Origin: Gemmatimonadota bacterium | Lineage (GTDB): Bacteria > Gemmatimonadota > Gemmatimonadetes > Gemmatimonadales > GWC2-71-9 | Direction: 5' to 3' | Assembly: GCA_022710485.1 (NCBI GenBank) | Contig: JAKLGU010000003.1 | Location: 115,826-179,825 of the forward strand | Length of the DNA: 64,000 nucleotides | Shown: positions 1 through 7,775 of the stretch, piece after piece | Numbering within the stretch: the first letter of the stretch is position 1 | How the letters are laid out: every line of letters starts with the position of its first letter | Program-made: the position numbers and the translations under genes | Notes under the pieces: generated by a model | The model's database searches: none | What the model was told of the DNA's origin: nothing | Seen by the model: only the letters and a program-made list of their open reading frames with translations

Positions 1-2032
1 GGCCCATGTAGACGCCGCCTTCGACCTGGCCCATGACCAGCGCGGGGTTGATGCACTGTCCGATGTCGTGCCCGATCCAGATGGTGGGCACCCGCACGAT
101 GCCGGTGTCGGGGTCCACCTCCACCTCCGCCACGGCGGCCGAATAGCTGTACGCCGCGGAGGGGCCGACCCCCGCGCCGCGGTACCGACCCGGCGAGCGC
201 GGCGGCGTGTAGCTCCCCACCGCTCCCAGCGTTCCGTGCTTCGCCTCGGCCACGCCCACCGCCTCGCGGAAGGTGAGCCCGGTGTCTGGTTCCTGCGCGT
301 CGAACACCCGGCCTCCGCCAAACACCAGCCGGTCCACCGGCACGTCGAGCTTGGTGGCCACCGCAGAGGCGATCTGGTCGCGGACTCGGCTCGCGGCCTG
401 CATGGCCGCCTGGCCGGTCATGAGCGTGACGCGCGAGGAGTAGCTGCCGAGGTCCACCGGCGTGAGGTCGGTGTCGGCGGTGACGACCCTGATGTCCGCC
501 GGCTCGATGCCCAGCACCTCGGCGGTCACGTAGGCCAGCACCGACTCGGAGCCCTGGCCGATGTCGGTGGAGCCGCAGAAGATGGTGACCCCGCCACCCC
601 GGTCGCACTTGATCTGGGCGCCGGAGTGCGGCATGTCGTTCCAGTAGATCGGGAGCCCGGCCCCGGTGATATAGGAGGAGCAGGCCAGCCCGAGGCCGCG
701 GCCGTAGGGGAGCTTCCTGAAGCGCTCCTTCCAGCGCGACCCTTCCACCACCTTGTCGATGCACGCCGCCAGCCCGACGGTGCCGAGCTGCAGCCAGTTG
801 GCGGTCACGGCATTCGGCTTCACGAGGTGCCGGAGCCGAAGCTCGGCGGGATCCAGCCTGAGCTCTTCGGCGATCTTGTCGAGGTGCACCTCGACCGCGA
901 AACGGGGCTGCGTGGTGCCGTGCCCGCGTTTGGGGCCGCCGGGCGGCTTGTTGGTGAAGGCCCGGGCGCCGCGGAAGCGATAGGTGGGGACGTCGTAGGT
1001 GACGGTCTGCAGTGCGCCGGTGTAGTAGAGGGACGCCACGCCGTAGGAGCCGTATGCGCCGCCGTCGAGGTACGACTCGAAGTCCATGGCGGTGATGGCA
1101 CCGTCCTTGGTGACGCCGGTACGGATCTTCATCAGCGCCTGATGCCGGCCCCGGTGGCAGTAAAACACCTCCTCGCGGGTGAGTCCGATCTTTACGGGCC
1201 TGCCGGTCATCAGGCTCAGCCTAGCCACCACGATCTCGTGGTTGAACGGGTCGCTCTTGCCACCGAAGCCGCCGCCGTTCGGCGTGGCGATGACCCGGAT
1301 CCGCGCCGGCGGCAGGTCGAGCACCTTCGACAGGGCGCGGTGCAGGTAGTGCGGCGTCTGGGTGCTGGACCAGATCGTGACCCGGCCGTCGGGCGTGGCG
1401 TGCGCGATGCTGGCGTGCTGCTCCATCGGCAGGTGGGTGTTGCCCTCGTACAGGAACAGGTCCTCCCGCACCAGGTCGGCGCGTCGGAAGCCTTCGTCCA
1501 GCTCCCCGAACTGCAGGTGCACCAGCTTGTGCCAGTTGCCCTCGTCGGCGTAGCCGTGAAGCTGGGGCGCGGGGGTGGCGGCCGCGTCGTCCACCGAGCC
1601 GATGACCGGCAACGGTTCATAGACCACGTCGATGAGGCCGCAGGCCGCGAGCGCCGTCTCCTCGTCCACCGCCGCCACCGCAGCCACCGGGTCGCCCACG
1701 AAGCGGACCACGTCGGGGCACAGCGCATGCTCGTCTTGGCTTACGGGCAGGATGCCGAATGGAATCGGAAGGTCGGCACCGGTGAGCACCGCCTCCACGC
1801 CGGGCAGTGCGCGCGCCCTGGCCGTGTCGATCGACACGATGCGCGCGTGGGGGTGCGGGCTCCGGAGGAGCTTGCACCAGAGCATACGCGGCAGCACGAT
1901 GTCGTCGGCGAAGAGCGTCTGGCCGGCCACCTTGCCGGGGGCGTCGGTCTTGGGCCTTGGAGTTCCGATGACGGAGTAGGCGGCGGTTGCTTCCCCGCTT
2001 CCCCGCTTCCCCGCCTTCCGTCTAGTAGCCAT
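1..2032 (-). CDS. Molybdopterin-binding subunit of a molybdenum hydroxylase (3' end lies off the window)
   Basis: Large subunit of a xanthine dehydrogenase / aldehyde oxidase / 4-hydroxybenzoyl-CoA reductase-type enzyme, which holds the Mo-pterin cofactor and hydroxylates its substrate. About 677 codons are visible. The protein shows the N-terminal VIGTPRPKTDAPGKV segment, a GGGFGGK cofactor loop, a KRGHGT loop reminiscent of the HcrA/CoxL branch, and VMGQVEGGVYMG just before the window edge. The ATG at 2032 overlaps the end of the upstream 2Fe-2S gene by 11 nt, so the two are translationally coupled. Codons about 4-14 are written in the GCGGGGAA repeat and give a basic KAGKRGSG tail not expected in the family core. 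No FAD subunit is visible. The substrate cannot be told from sequence. Confidence 0.9.
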   Translation of the reverse strand, partial: MATRRKAGKRGSGEATAAYSVIGTPRPKTDAPGKVAGQTLFADDIVLPRMLWCKLLRSPHPHARIVSIDTARARALPGVEAVLTGADLPIPFGILPVSQDEHALCPDVVRFVGDPVAAVAAVDEETALAACGLIDVVYEPLPVIGSVDDAAATPAPQLHGYADEGNWHKLVHLQFGELDEGFRRADLVREDLFLYEGNTHLPMEQHASIAHATPDGRVTIWSSTQTPHYLHRALSKVLDLPPARIRVIATPNGGGFGGKSDPFNHEIVVARLSLMTGRPVKIGLTREEVFYCHRGRHQALMKIRTGVTKDGAITAMDFESYLDGGAYGSYGVASLYYTGALQTVTYDVPTYRFRGARAFTNKPPGGPKRGHGTTQPRFAVEVHLDKIAEELRLDPAELRLRHLVKPNAVTANWLQLGTVGLAACIDKVVEGSRWKERFRKLPYGRGLGLACSSYITGAGLPIYWNDMPHSGAQIKCDRGGGVTIFCGSTDIGQGSESVLAYVTAEVLGIEPADIRVVTADTDLTPVDLGSYSSRVTLMTGQAAMQAASRVRDQIASAVATKLDVPVDRLVFGGGRVFDAQEPDTGLTFREAVGVAEAKHGTLGAVGSYTPPRSPGRYRGAGVGPSAAYSYSAAVAEVEVDPDTGIVRVPTIWIGHDIGQCINPALVMGQVEGGVYMG
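1991..2017. repeat. Tandem GCGGGGAA repeat, three units, inside a CDS 5' end
   Basis: Three tandem copies of an 8-bp unit (GCGGGGAA on the minus strand). They lie within codons 4-14 of the molybdenum hydroxylase gene, in frame, and encode its extra N-terminal residues. One member of a dispersed repeat family seen at many gene boundaries in the window. Confidence 0.8.
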
Positions 2033-2570
2033 GCAGCGCCTCGTGCGATGGGGCCGCTCTTTCCCCGCGCATGCGTGCGGCCGCGAGCTCGATCGCCTCG
2101 TAGATCTTCACGTAGCCGGTGCAGCGGCAGAGGTTGCCGGAGAGGGCGAGCCTGATCTCGTCGCGCGTCGGAGCGGCGTTCACCTCAAGCAAGACCTCGG
2201 CAGCCAATAGCACGCCGGGCGTGCAGTACCCGCACTGCGCCGCGCCCATCTCGACGAACGCCTGCTGCAGCGGGTGCAGCGTCGGGCCGTCAGCCATCCC
2301 TTCCACCGTGGCCACTTCCTGTCCCTCGACCGCCTGCGCCAGCACCAGGCAGGAGAGCACCGGCACGCCGTCCACCAAGACGGTGCAGGCACCGCACTCG
2401 CCGAGTTCGCAGCCGTGCTTGGTGCCGGTGAGCTGCAAGTCTTCACGCAGCAGCTCGAGCAGCGTGGTGTGGGGTTTGTAGAGCGCTTCGCGCGCCTCGC
2501 CGTTGACGCGGAACGTTCCGCGCACCCTGTCAGGCGCACGATTCAGCTGGTGAAGCGCATGGTCATTCAC
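2022..2570 (-). CDS. (2Fe-2S)-binding subunit of a molybdenum hydroxylase
   Basis: Small subunit that passes electrons from the Mo site through two 2Fe-2S clusters. The 182 residues cover the usual two domains. A plant-ferredoxin-like N-terminal half has the Cys motif CELGECGAC plus a downstream VLSC, and the helical C-terminal half has CGYCTPG and LCRCTGY. The length is normal for XdhC/CoxS/HcrC proteins. It is upstream of, and overlaps, the molybdopterin subunit, so both are made from one message. The FAD-binding middle subunit of three-subunit relatives is not adjacent. Confidence 0.93.
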   Translation of the reverse strand: MNDHALHQLNRAPDRVRGTFRVNGEAREALYKPHTTLLELLREDLQLTGTKHGCELGECGACTVLVDGVPVLSCLVLAQAVEGQEVATVEGMADGPTLHPLQQAFVEMGAAQCGYCTPGVLLAAEVLLEVNAAPTRDEIRLALSGNLCRCTGYVKIYEAIELAAARMRGERAAPSHEALHGY

Positions 2571-2614
2571 GTGAGGCCCTCCGTGTCATCGATCCCCAAC
2601 CTTCGAATCGTACT

Positions 2615-2678
2615 CTTTGCGCTCTTCGCGCCTTTGCGGTGACTGCTGTTCACCGCGAAGCCGCGAAGAACGCCAAGG
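2615..2678. repeat. Imperfect palindromic intergenic element
   Basis: Two 28-bp arms (2615-2642 and 2650-2677) match as inverted repeats at 24 of 28 positions around a 7-nt loop. The arm carries runs such as CACCGCGAAGCCGCGAAG. A related single arm occurs at 43911-43933. The element sits between the molybdenum hydroxylase small subunit and mazF, and could act as a dispersed repeat or a terminator-like hairpin. Confidence 0.65.
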
Positions 2679-2701
2679 GTGAATGGTCGAACCCTCGACG
2701 G

Positions 2702-3022
2702 TTACAGCGGTTTCAGTTTTGCGAGAACTTCGGTGACCACATGCGCCGGCGCTTTGCCCGCCACCTCGGCACGGCGCGCGTTCCAGTCCGCGCTCCGCAG
2801 GTGGTCGGCGAGCACGACCCCTTCCACCGCCAGGCCAGCCGGCAGTGCGACCTCGAACGGATAGCCCTTGGCCTCACGGGCAATGGCGCACATCAGCGCC
2901 AGCCCGGAGCGCGCGTTGTAGAGCGCGGGCGAGACGACCAGCGCAGGACGCCGGAACGACGCACTCCCGTTCTCAGGCTCGATCGTCACCCAGACGAGAT
3001 CGCCGCGGTCCGGTGCTACCAT
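2702..3022 (-). CDS. mazF: MazF/PemK-family endoribonuclease toxin
   Basis: Predicted toxin that cleaves mRNA at short sequence motifs when free of its antitoxin. The 106 residues open with the family signature GDLVWVTIEPENG and continue with RRPALVVSP, the beta-barrel core of PemK/MazF. The length is typical. The ATG at 3020-3022 overlaps the last 7 nt of the antitoxin gene, the usual antitoxin-first coupled arrangement. The target sequence cannot be predicted. Confidence 0.9.
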   Translation of the reverse strand: MVAPDRGDLVWVTIEPENGSASFRRPALVVSPALYNARSGLALMCAIAREAKGYPFEVALPAGLAVEGVVLADHLRSADWNARRAEVAGKAPAHVVTEVLAKLKPL

Positions 3023-3255
3023 ACCTCGCGGCCCCGGGGCCGGCCCCAGTCGGTTTCCTGGTGTCGGTTTTCAGCGGTGATGCCGTCCACCAACTCCTTC
3101 AGCGCATACTCCCGTCCTGCCGCAGACAGCACGAGCTGCCCATCCCGGAGCGTGATTTCGACCTCGGCGCCCTCGCCGAGTCCGAGTTCGTCCATGAACG
3201 GCTTCGGGAGCCTGATGGCTAAGCTATTGCCCCATTTGGAAATACGAGTGCGCAC
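3016..3255 (-). CDS. mazE: MazE/AbrB-type antitoxin
   Basis: DNA-binding antitoxin of 79 residues. The N-terminal swapped-hairpin AbrB fold is recognisable from ISKWGNSLAIRLPK and the LGEGAEVEI repeat. The acidic and charged C-terminal half would bind and neutralise MazF. It starts at GTG (3253-3255), which lies inside the 12-bp palindrome GAGTGCGCACTC. The gene precedes and overlaps mazF. Such antitoxins normally repress their own promoter, and paired 8-mers just upstream could be the site. Confidence 0.9.
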   Translation of the reverse strand: MRTRISKWGNSLAIRLPKPFMDELGLGEGAEVEITLRDGQLVLSAAGREYALKELVDGITAENRHQETDWGRPRGREVW

Positions 3256-3293
3256 TCAGTACCTGCATCGAAGTAGATACATTGAAGATACAT
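3246..3293 (-). promoter_or_regulatory. Candidate mazEF operator
   Basis: Directly upstream of mazE lie a perfect 12-bp palindrome GAGTGCGCACTC (3246-3257) and two direct copies of AGATACAT (3275-3282 and 3286-3293). The copies start 11 bp apart, about one helical turn. AbrB-type antitoxins bind AT-rich repeated sites, so self-repression here is plausible. Not experimentally known. Confidence 0.4.
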
Positions 3294-3337
3294 AGCCTCC
3301 TGTCCGGGCGCAACGACCTCGTGGAAAAAGCGCTGGA

Positions 3338-3365
3338 TTGCGTTTCTCGCGGGAGGTGGTAATGT
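3338..3365 (+). promoter_or_regulatory. Candidate sigma-70-type promoter
   Basis: TTGCGT (3338-3343), a 16-bp spacer and TAATGT (3360-3365) lie about 50 nt upstream of the secreted protein gene at 3416. That gene has its own GAGGT ribosome binding site, so a leadered transcript fits. Confidence 0.35.
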
Positions 3366-3415
3366 AGAAATCTTCACGCTCTGGTTCTTGTCCAACCACC
3401 ACGCGAGGTACCTCC

Positions 3416-4045
3416 ATGCCGTTCACCACCCTGCGGCGCATCGCGGGCGAGCTCCGTCTCCCGGTTGCGCTCGCCACCATCGCCGTGCTCGCGTCCCCTT
3501 CCCTCGCTCACGCCCAGGGAGCGCTACCCAAGCTCTCGCCGCAGCTCGACAGCGTGCGCGCTGGCCTGAACAAGTACCAGGACCCGATGATGGCGGTGGC
3601 CGACGGGTACCTCTCGACCGTCGCGTGCATCGACTTCCCGAAGCCGTTTGCCGAGGGGCCCCTGCAGGTCGCGGCCGGCGGAATGGGCGTCCACCTCCTC
3701 AACATGAGCACCGTCGGCCCGACCCTCGACCCGGCCAAGCCGCAGGTCCTGCTCTACGAACCCAAGGGCGACAAGCTGGTTCTCGTGGGGGCGGAGTGGT
3801 TCATGCCGGTCCAGGCGGCCGGCTCGACGCACCCCGCGATCTTCGGCCAGCAGCTCAACGGTCCCATGGAAGGCCATCCGCCCATCATGCCGCCGGAACT
3901 GCACCACTACGACCTGCATGTCTGGCTCTGGAGGGACAATCCGGCCGGGGTCTTCTCGCCGACCAATGCGGCCGTGTCCTGCCCGAAGGGCGGCTACACC
4001 CACGCGGCCGAAGGCGCCAAAATGGTCGGGGGCCACGCGCACTAG
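3416..4045 (+). CDS. Secreted hypothetical protein
   Basis: I do not recognise a functional family beyond a secreted protein of 209 residues. A Sec signal peptide is clear: basic MPFTTLRRIAGELRL, a hydrophobic core and an AHA-Q cleavage site near residue 34. The mature part includes HLLNMSTVGPTLDP and LYEPKGDKLVLVGAEWF. Its C-terminal half is His-rich (ELHHYDLHVWLW, GGHAH at the very end), which would suit a periplasmic metal-related role. It lies just before the metal-uptake operon and in the same direction. Confidence 0.75.
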   Translation: MPFTTLRRIAGELRLPVALATIAVLASPSLAHAQGALPKLSPQLDSVRAGLNKYQDPMMAVADGYLSTVACIDFPKPFAEGPLQVAAGGMGVHLLNMSTVGPTLDPAKPQVLLYEPKGDKLVLVGAEWFMPVQAAGSTHPAIFGQQLNGPMEGHPPIMPPELHHYDLHVWLWRDNPAGVFSPTNAAVSCPKGGYTHAAEGAKMVGGHAH

Positions 4046-4048
4046 GGC

Positions 4049-4060
4049 TATATTCCACCC
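4049..4060 (+). promoter_or_regulatory. Leaderless-type -10 box for the RAPP-ending protein
   Basis: TATATT at 4049-4054 is followed by six bases (CCACCC) and then the GTG start at 4061. This places the expected transcription start on the start codon. No Shine-Dalgarno sequence precedes the GTG. The same geometry recurs upstream of four other genes in the window. Confidence 0.5.
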
Positions 4061-4396
4061 GTGACCAGCCGCGCCGTCCGCCTCCGCTCCTCGCTCCTCT
4101 CCGCGCTCTTCCTGCTCGGGGCGCTGGGGTTCCCGTTGGCGGACGGCGCGCTGTTCCACGTGGCTGGCCACGACCCGTTCGCCGACGTCACGCACGTCGA
4201 GGCGACAGGCGGCACCCACCACGCCGACCGCTGTACCCTCGCCCAGCCGGTGGCGCCCCAACAGGAATCGCTCGGGAGCGCGCAGTCCCTCCGCGTCCCG
4301 CCGCCGCTCGTGCTCCGGATCGAGGCGCCTGCGGCGGCGGCACCGTGCGCCTCCGACATCGGTCGCCTGCAGCATTCCCGCGCCCCACCCGCCTGA
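4061..4396 (+). CDS. Small secreted metal-binding-type protein ending in a RAPP arrest motif (candidate regulatory uORF)
   Basis: A 111-residue protein starting at GTG, with an N-terminal signal or anchor (LRSSLLSALFLLGALGF). A His/Asp/Cys-rich middle follows (FHVAGHDPFADVTHVEA, then GTHHADRC). The last residues are HSRAPPA before the stop. RAPP is the C-terminal stalling motif of known arrest peptides such as ApdA and ApdP. The whole layout resembles DUF2946/CutF/CruR-type copper-responsive upstream ORFs. It is followed by a hairpin and a metal-uptake operon (porin, binding protein, permease). I infer a nascent-chain sensor rather than an ordinary structural protein. A plain periplasmic metal-binding protein is the alternative. 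Confidence 0.6.
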   Translation: MTSRAVRLRSSLLSALFLLGALGFPLADGALFHVAGHDPFADVTHVEATGGTHHADRCTLAQPVAPQQESLGSAQSLRVPPPLVLRIEAPAAAAPCASDIGRLQHSRAPPA

Positions 4397-4470
4397 CCCT
4401 CTTCCGTTCCCCCTGCATTCGACATCGGGAGCCAGCGCCACCGGCTCCCCCAAACAGGAATAGAGGAGGC
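4397..4470 (+). promoter_or_regulatory. Candidate arrest-controlled RNA switch in front of the metal-uptake operon
   Basis: Directly after the RAPP gene stop comes CCTCT (4398-4402), which can pair with AGAGG (4462-4466), the Shine-Dalgarno of the porin gene. Between them is a 7-bp stem, GGGAGCC/GGCTCCC (4427-4433 with 4443-4449). A ribosome stalled on RAPP would cover the 4398-4402 strand and leave the porin binding site open. Pairings were read by eye; no folding energy was calculated. Confidence 0.45.
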
Positions 4471-4472
4471 CT

Positions 4473-5873
4473 ATGCGGCTGTCGCTCCGCACGGCTGTAT
4501 TGACCGTCGCCTTACTGGGCGGCGCGGCGTCTGTCGCTACCGCCCAGGGCGCGCCCGCCGCCACGGTGGATTCGCTCCGGCGCACGGTCGCGGCGCTTTC
4601 GGCACGACTGGACTCCGTCGAGGCGAATCTCTGCCCCGCTGCCCCGCTGCCCAGCCCCGCGAAGCGGCAACCCACCGGCAACGCCGCGGTGGATTCGCTC
4701 GCCGCGACCGTCGCGGTGTTGGCCGCACGGGTCAACGCCACCGTCGCGGCGCGCTGCGCACCGGCCGCCGCGCCGGCGCCGGTTCCGGCTGCAGCCGACA
4801 CGTCCGATCCGCTGGCCGCCATCCGGGCCGCAGCCGACAGCGCGGCCGCGGCCGCGGGCGCGCCCGCCACGCCCGACACCGCCGCCGGCCCGACCGTGTT
4901 CGTGAGCCGCCAGCGCAATCAGTCGTCCATGAATCCGGAAATCAGCGCCACCGGCGACGTGCAGTTCGCGGCGCAAACCGGCCAGGAGGGTCTCGACCTC
5001 CAGCTCGTGGAGGTCGAGGTGTCGCTGCAGGCCGCCCTCGATCCCTACTCCGCCACCAAGATCTACCTCACCTGGGGCGCCGAGGAGATCGGCGTTGAGG
5101 AGGCGTACATCTACTGGACCGGGCTTCCGGGCAAGGTCCGCGCGGACCTCGGGAAATTCCGGATGGCCGTGGGGCAGCTCAACCGGTGGCACCCGCACGC
5201 ACTCCCCGAGACCAACTATCCCCTCGTCTATCAGGCGTTCCTGGGCGAGGACGGGCTCAGCGGCGTCGGGGCCGGCCTTTACACCCTGCTCCCGGTCTCC
5301 ATCGCCGAGGGCACATCGGAGGTGTTCCTGCAGGGCGCCGCCATCGAGAGCGAACCGCTGAACAACGCGGCATACCAGCCGGCCCTCCTCGGACGGCTCG
5401 CGAATTTCTGGCAGCTCTCCCGGAGCACCTACATGGAACTCGGCTTCACCGGGCTCGGCGCCGAGGACAGCGACAACGACCTGACGAGCAACCTCCTCGG
5501 CGCCGACGTGCGCTTCACCATCCGCCCCCCCGACGCCGGCAACCGGAAGGACATCACCTGGCGCACGGAGGGGTACAGGCTGCAGCGCGTCGGGCCCGAC
5601 CCGACCACCACCCGGTACGGCATGTACTCCGACCTCAGCTGGAAGCTCAGCCAGCGATGGATCCTGGGTGCCCGGTACGACTTCGTGGAGGCGCCCTTCG
5701 GTCCGGAGGACGACACCTGGCGCGCCACCGCCGTCGCCACCTGGTGGCAGAGCGAGTTCGTGTACCTGCGCCTGCAGGCGTACCGCAATCACCTCGAGTC
5801 CACCGGATCGCTGGACAACCTCACGCTCCAGGTCGTCTGGGCGATGGGCCCCCATAAACACGAGAACTACTGA
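4473..5873 (+). CDS. Outer-membrane porin-like protein of a metal-uptake operon
   Basis: Predicted outer-membrane protein of 466 residues. It has a signal peptide ending in ATAQG and a long alanine-rich, partly coiled-coil segment (repeated DSLRRTVAALSARLDSVEA-type heptads to about residue 140). A C-terminal barrel of alternating aromatic strands follows, to a terminal KHENY. The binding-protein gene follows after 1 nt, then the permease, so it probably brings metal ions across the outer membrane. A strong AGAGGAGG site precedes the ATG, but it may be masked by the upstream structure. Codons around 4633-4660 are written in the dispersed GC-rich repeat and encode part of the Pro/Ala-rich linker. 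Confidence 0.75.
   Translation: MRLSLRTAVLTVALLGGAASVATAQGAPAATVDSLRRTVAALSARLDSVEANLCPAAPLPSPAKRQPTGNAAVDSLAATVAVLAARVNATVAARCAPAAAPAPVPAAADTSDPLAAIRAAADSAAAAAGAPATPDTAAGPTVFVSRQRNQSSMNPEISATGDVQFAAQTGQEGLDLQLVEVEVSLQAALDPYSATKIYLTWGAEEIGVEEAYIYWTGLPGKVRADLGKFRMAVGQLNRWHPHALPETNYPLVYQAFLGEDGLSGVGAGLYTLLPVSIAEGTSEVFLQGAAIESEPLNNAAYQPALLGRLANFWQLSRSTYMELGFTGLGAEDSDNDLTSNLLGADVRFTIRPPDAGNRKDITWRTEGYRLQRVGPDPTTTRYGMYSDLSWKLSQRWILGARYDFVEAPFGPEDDTWRATAVATWWQSEFVYLRLQAYRNHLESTGSLDNLTLQVVWAMGPHKHENY
4633..4660. repeat. CCCCGCTG-type repeat inside the porin gene
   Basis: Three imperfect units of the dispersed family (CCCCGCTG form), in frame in the linker of the porin-like protein. Confidence 0.6.
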
Positions 5874-5874
5874 C

Positions 5875-6900
5875 ATGCTCTCATCGGCATTGCTGTTCTT
5901 CGCGGCGGTCTGGCTGGCGCCGCCTGCTGCCCAGGTCAAGGTCGTCACGAGCCTCACCACCTACGGCTCCATCGCCCGGGAAATCGTGGGAGACCGCGGC
6001 ACCGTCGCCTCGATCGCCCAGGGCGACGAGAACCCGCACTTCGTGCAACCGAAGCCGAGCTTCGTGGCCCTGCTCCGCGACGCCGATCTCTTCGTGACCA
6101 CCGGGCTCGACCTCGAGCTCTGGGTGCCGACCCTGCTCGACCGGGCCGGCAACCGCAAGATCATGGAGGGCGGGCCCGGCTACGTGGCCGCGTACACCGG
6201 CATCACGCTGCTCGAGGTGCCGGTGTCGCTCAGCCGCGCCGGTGGTGACATCCACGCCGAGGGCAATCCGCACATCCACACCGACCCGATCAACGGCATC
6301 CTCATCGGGCGGAACATCCTGGCCGGCCTGCTCAAGGTGGACGCCGCAAACGCCGAGTATTACCGCGCGCGCGAGCTCGACTTCGAGAAGCGGGTTCTCG
6401 AGGCCACCATCGGCAAGGAGCTCGTCGGCGTCCTCACGCCGGCCACCGCCTTCAACCTCCTCAAGACCGGCCAGTTCGACGGGTTCATCCAGAAGACGGT
6501 CCTCCACGGCAAGCCGCTCGCCGACCAACTCGGCGGCTGGCTCCACGAGGGGCGCGCGTTCCGCGGGAAGGAAATGACCTGCTACCACAAGGAGTGGTCC
6601 TATTTCAGCGCGCGATTCCAGGTGACGTGCGTGGCGTACGTCGAGGCCAAGCCGGGCATCCCGCCGACACCAGGGCATGTCGAGGAGGTCATCGCGCTGA
6701 TGAAGGAACGACTGGTACCGGTGCTGTTCGCCACGAACTACTACCCGCGCTCGCAGATCGAGCAGGTGGCGGCCAAGACCGGCGCCGCCGCCGTCATCGT
6801 GCCGGAGAACACCTTCGGTGCGCCCGGTGTCACCACCTACATCGACCTCGTCAACACCTGGGTCACCGGCCTCGCCGCCGGCTTCGGAAAGAAGAACTGA
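5875..6900 (+). CDS. Metal ABC transporter substrate-binding protein (ZnuA/TroA family)
   Basis: Periplasmic binding protein of 341 residues for Zn, Mn or Fe. It has a short signal peptide (MLSSALLFFAAVWLAPPAA). Candidate metal ligands occur in family order: His in ENPHFVQPKPS (about residue 55), His in NPHIHTDP, His in CYHKEWSYF and an acidic residue in the C-terminal VPENTFGAPG/YIDL region. The His-rich loop of many zinc-specific ZnuA proteins is absent, so the metal is uncertain. It begins 1 nt after the porin stop and is followed after 4 nt by the permease. Confidence 0.9.
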   Translation: MLSSALLFFAAVWLAPPAAQVKVVTSLTTYGSIAREIVGDRGTVASIAQGDENPHFVQPKPSFVALLRDADLFVTTGLDLELWVPTLLDRAGNRKIMEGGPGYVAAYTGITLLEVPVSLSRAGGDIHAEGNPHIHTDPINGILIGRNILAGLLKVDAANAEYYRARELDFEKRVLEATIGKELVGVLTPATAFNLLKTGQFDGFIQKTVLHGKPLADQLGGWLHEGRAFRGKEMTCYHKEWSYFSARFQVTCVAYVEAKPGIPPTPGHVEEVIALMKERLVPVLFATNYYPRSQIEQVAAKTGAAAVIVPENTFGAPGVTTYIDLVNTWVTGLAAGFGKKN

Positions 6901-6904
6901 GCCG

Positions 6905-7723
6905 ATGCTCGACCTGATCCTACCGCCGCTGGCGGCCTGCATGGTGATCGTGGCCATCCACTCCTACCTCGGGCTCCACATCATCGCGCGCGAGGTCATC
7001 TTCGTGGACCTCTCCCTGGCCCAGATGGCCGCGCTCGGCTCCACGGTGGCCATCTTTGCCGGCTCCGAGCCCGGCTCCACGATGTCCTACGTCTATGCGC
7101 TGGGGTTCACCACGATCGGCGCGGCGCTGTTCGCACTCACGCGGACCCACGAGAAGGGCCGGGTGCCGCAGGAAGCCATCATCGGGATCGTGTACGTGGT
7201 GGCGTCGGCGGCGGCGATCCTCGTGGCCAACCGCGTTCCGCGCGGCGGGGAGGCCATCACGGACATCCTGGTAGGGAGCCTGCTCTGGGTCACCTGGCCC
7301 GCCATCCTCAAGATGGCGGGGGTCTACGCCCTCCTCGGCGTCTTCCACTTCGTGCTCCGGAAGCGCTTTCTCACCATCTCCTTCGAGCCGGAAAAGGCGC
7401 TGGCCAACGGCTGGAGCATTCGCTGGTGGGACTTCTGGTTCTATCTCAGTTTCGGCGTGGTGATCACCCTCTCGGTCCCCATTGCCGGCGTGCTGCTGGT
7501 CTTCTCCTTTCTTGTAGTGCCGGCGGCGGCCGCGTTCCAGTTCACCTCCAACCAGAAGTACATGGCGATCACCTCCTGGCTCACCGGCATTGCCGCCTCC
7601 GCGGCGGGCATCGCGGTGTCGTTCAAGTACGACCTGCCGACCGGGCCGGTGATCGTTTGCGCGTTCGGGTTGATGTTGCTCCTGGCGTTCGGCGTTCGTC
7701 GGGTGGTGCGAAGGACGGCCTAG
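6905..7723 (+). CDS. Metal ABC transporter permease (ABC-3 family)
   Basis: Inner-membrane channel subunit of 272 residues with about eight hydrophobic segments. It carries the family segment VFVDLSLAQMAALGS and the cytoplasmic coupling region around GEAITDILVGSLLWV, and works with the preceding binding protein. The usual ATPase gene (ZnuC/TroB) is not in this operon; the next gene is convergent and unrelated. The ATPase must therefore be encoded elsewhere or shared. Confidence 0.9.
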   Translation: MLDLILPPLAACMVIVAIHSYLGLHIIAREVIFVDLSLAQMAALGSTVAIFAGSEPGSTMSYVYALGFTTIGAALFALTRTHEKGRVPQEAIIGIVYVVASAAAILVANRVPRGGEAITDILVGSLLWVTWPAILKMAGVYALLGVFHFVLRKRFLTISFEPEKALANGWSIRWWDFWFYLSFGVVITLSVPIAGVLLVFSFLVVPAAAAFQFTSNQKYMAITSWLTGIAASAAGIAVSFKYDLPTGPVIVCAFGLMLLLAFGVRRVVRRTA

Positions 7724-7775
7724 CGCGGGCGTCGACCGCGCCACACCGCCGTAGCCTCCCTCAGGGCGCCCGCGC
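7723..7775. terminator. Possible long-loop hairpin between convergent genes
   Basis: A perfect 9-bp inverted repeat, GCGCGGGCG (7723-7731) and CGCCCGCGC (7767-7775), spans the junction of the convergent permease and cupin genes. The 35-nt loop and missing T tract make it a weak intrinsic terminator. Confidence 0.3.

Noticed and set aside
68..2155. A 695-codon open frame on the plus strand
   Set aside because: It is the shadow of the molybdenum hydroxylase gene on the other strand; the protein has no recognisable motifs and the minus-strand reading has many.
3388..4503. A 371-codon plus-strand frame and a 464-codon minus-strand frame over the RAPP region
   Set aside because: Both are GC-driven shadows of low-complexity Arg/Pro/Ala composition; the two secreted genes at 3416 and 4061 have signals and family features.
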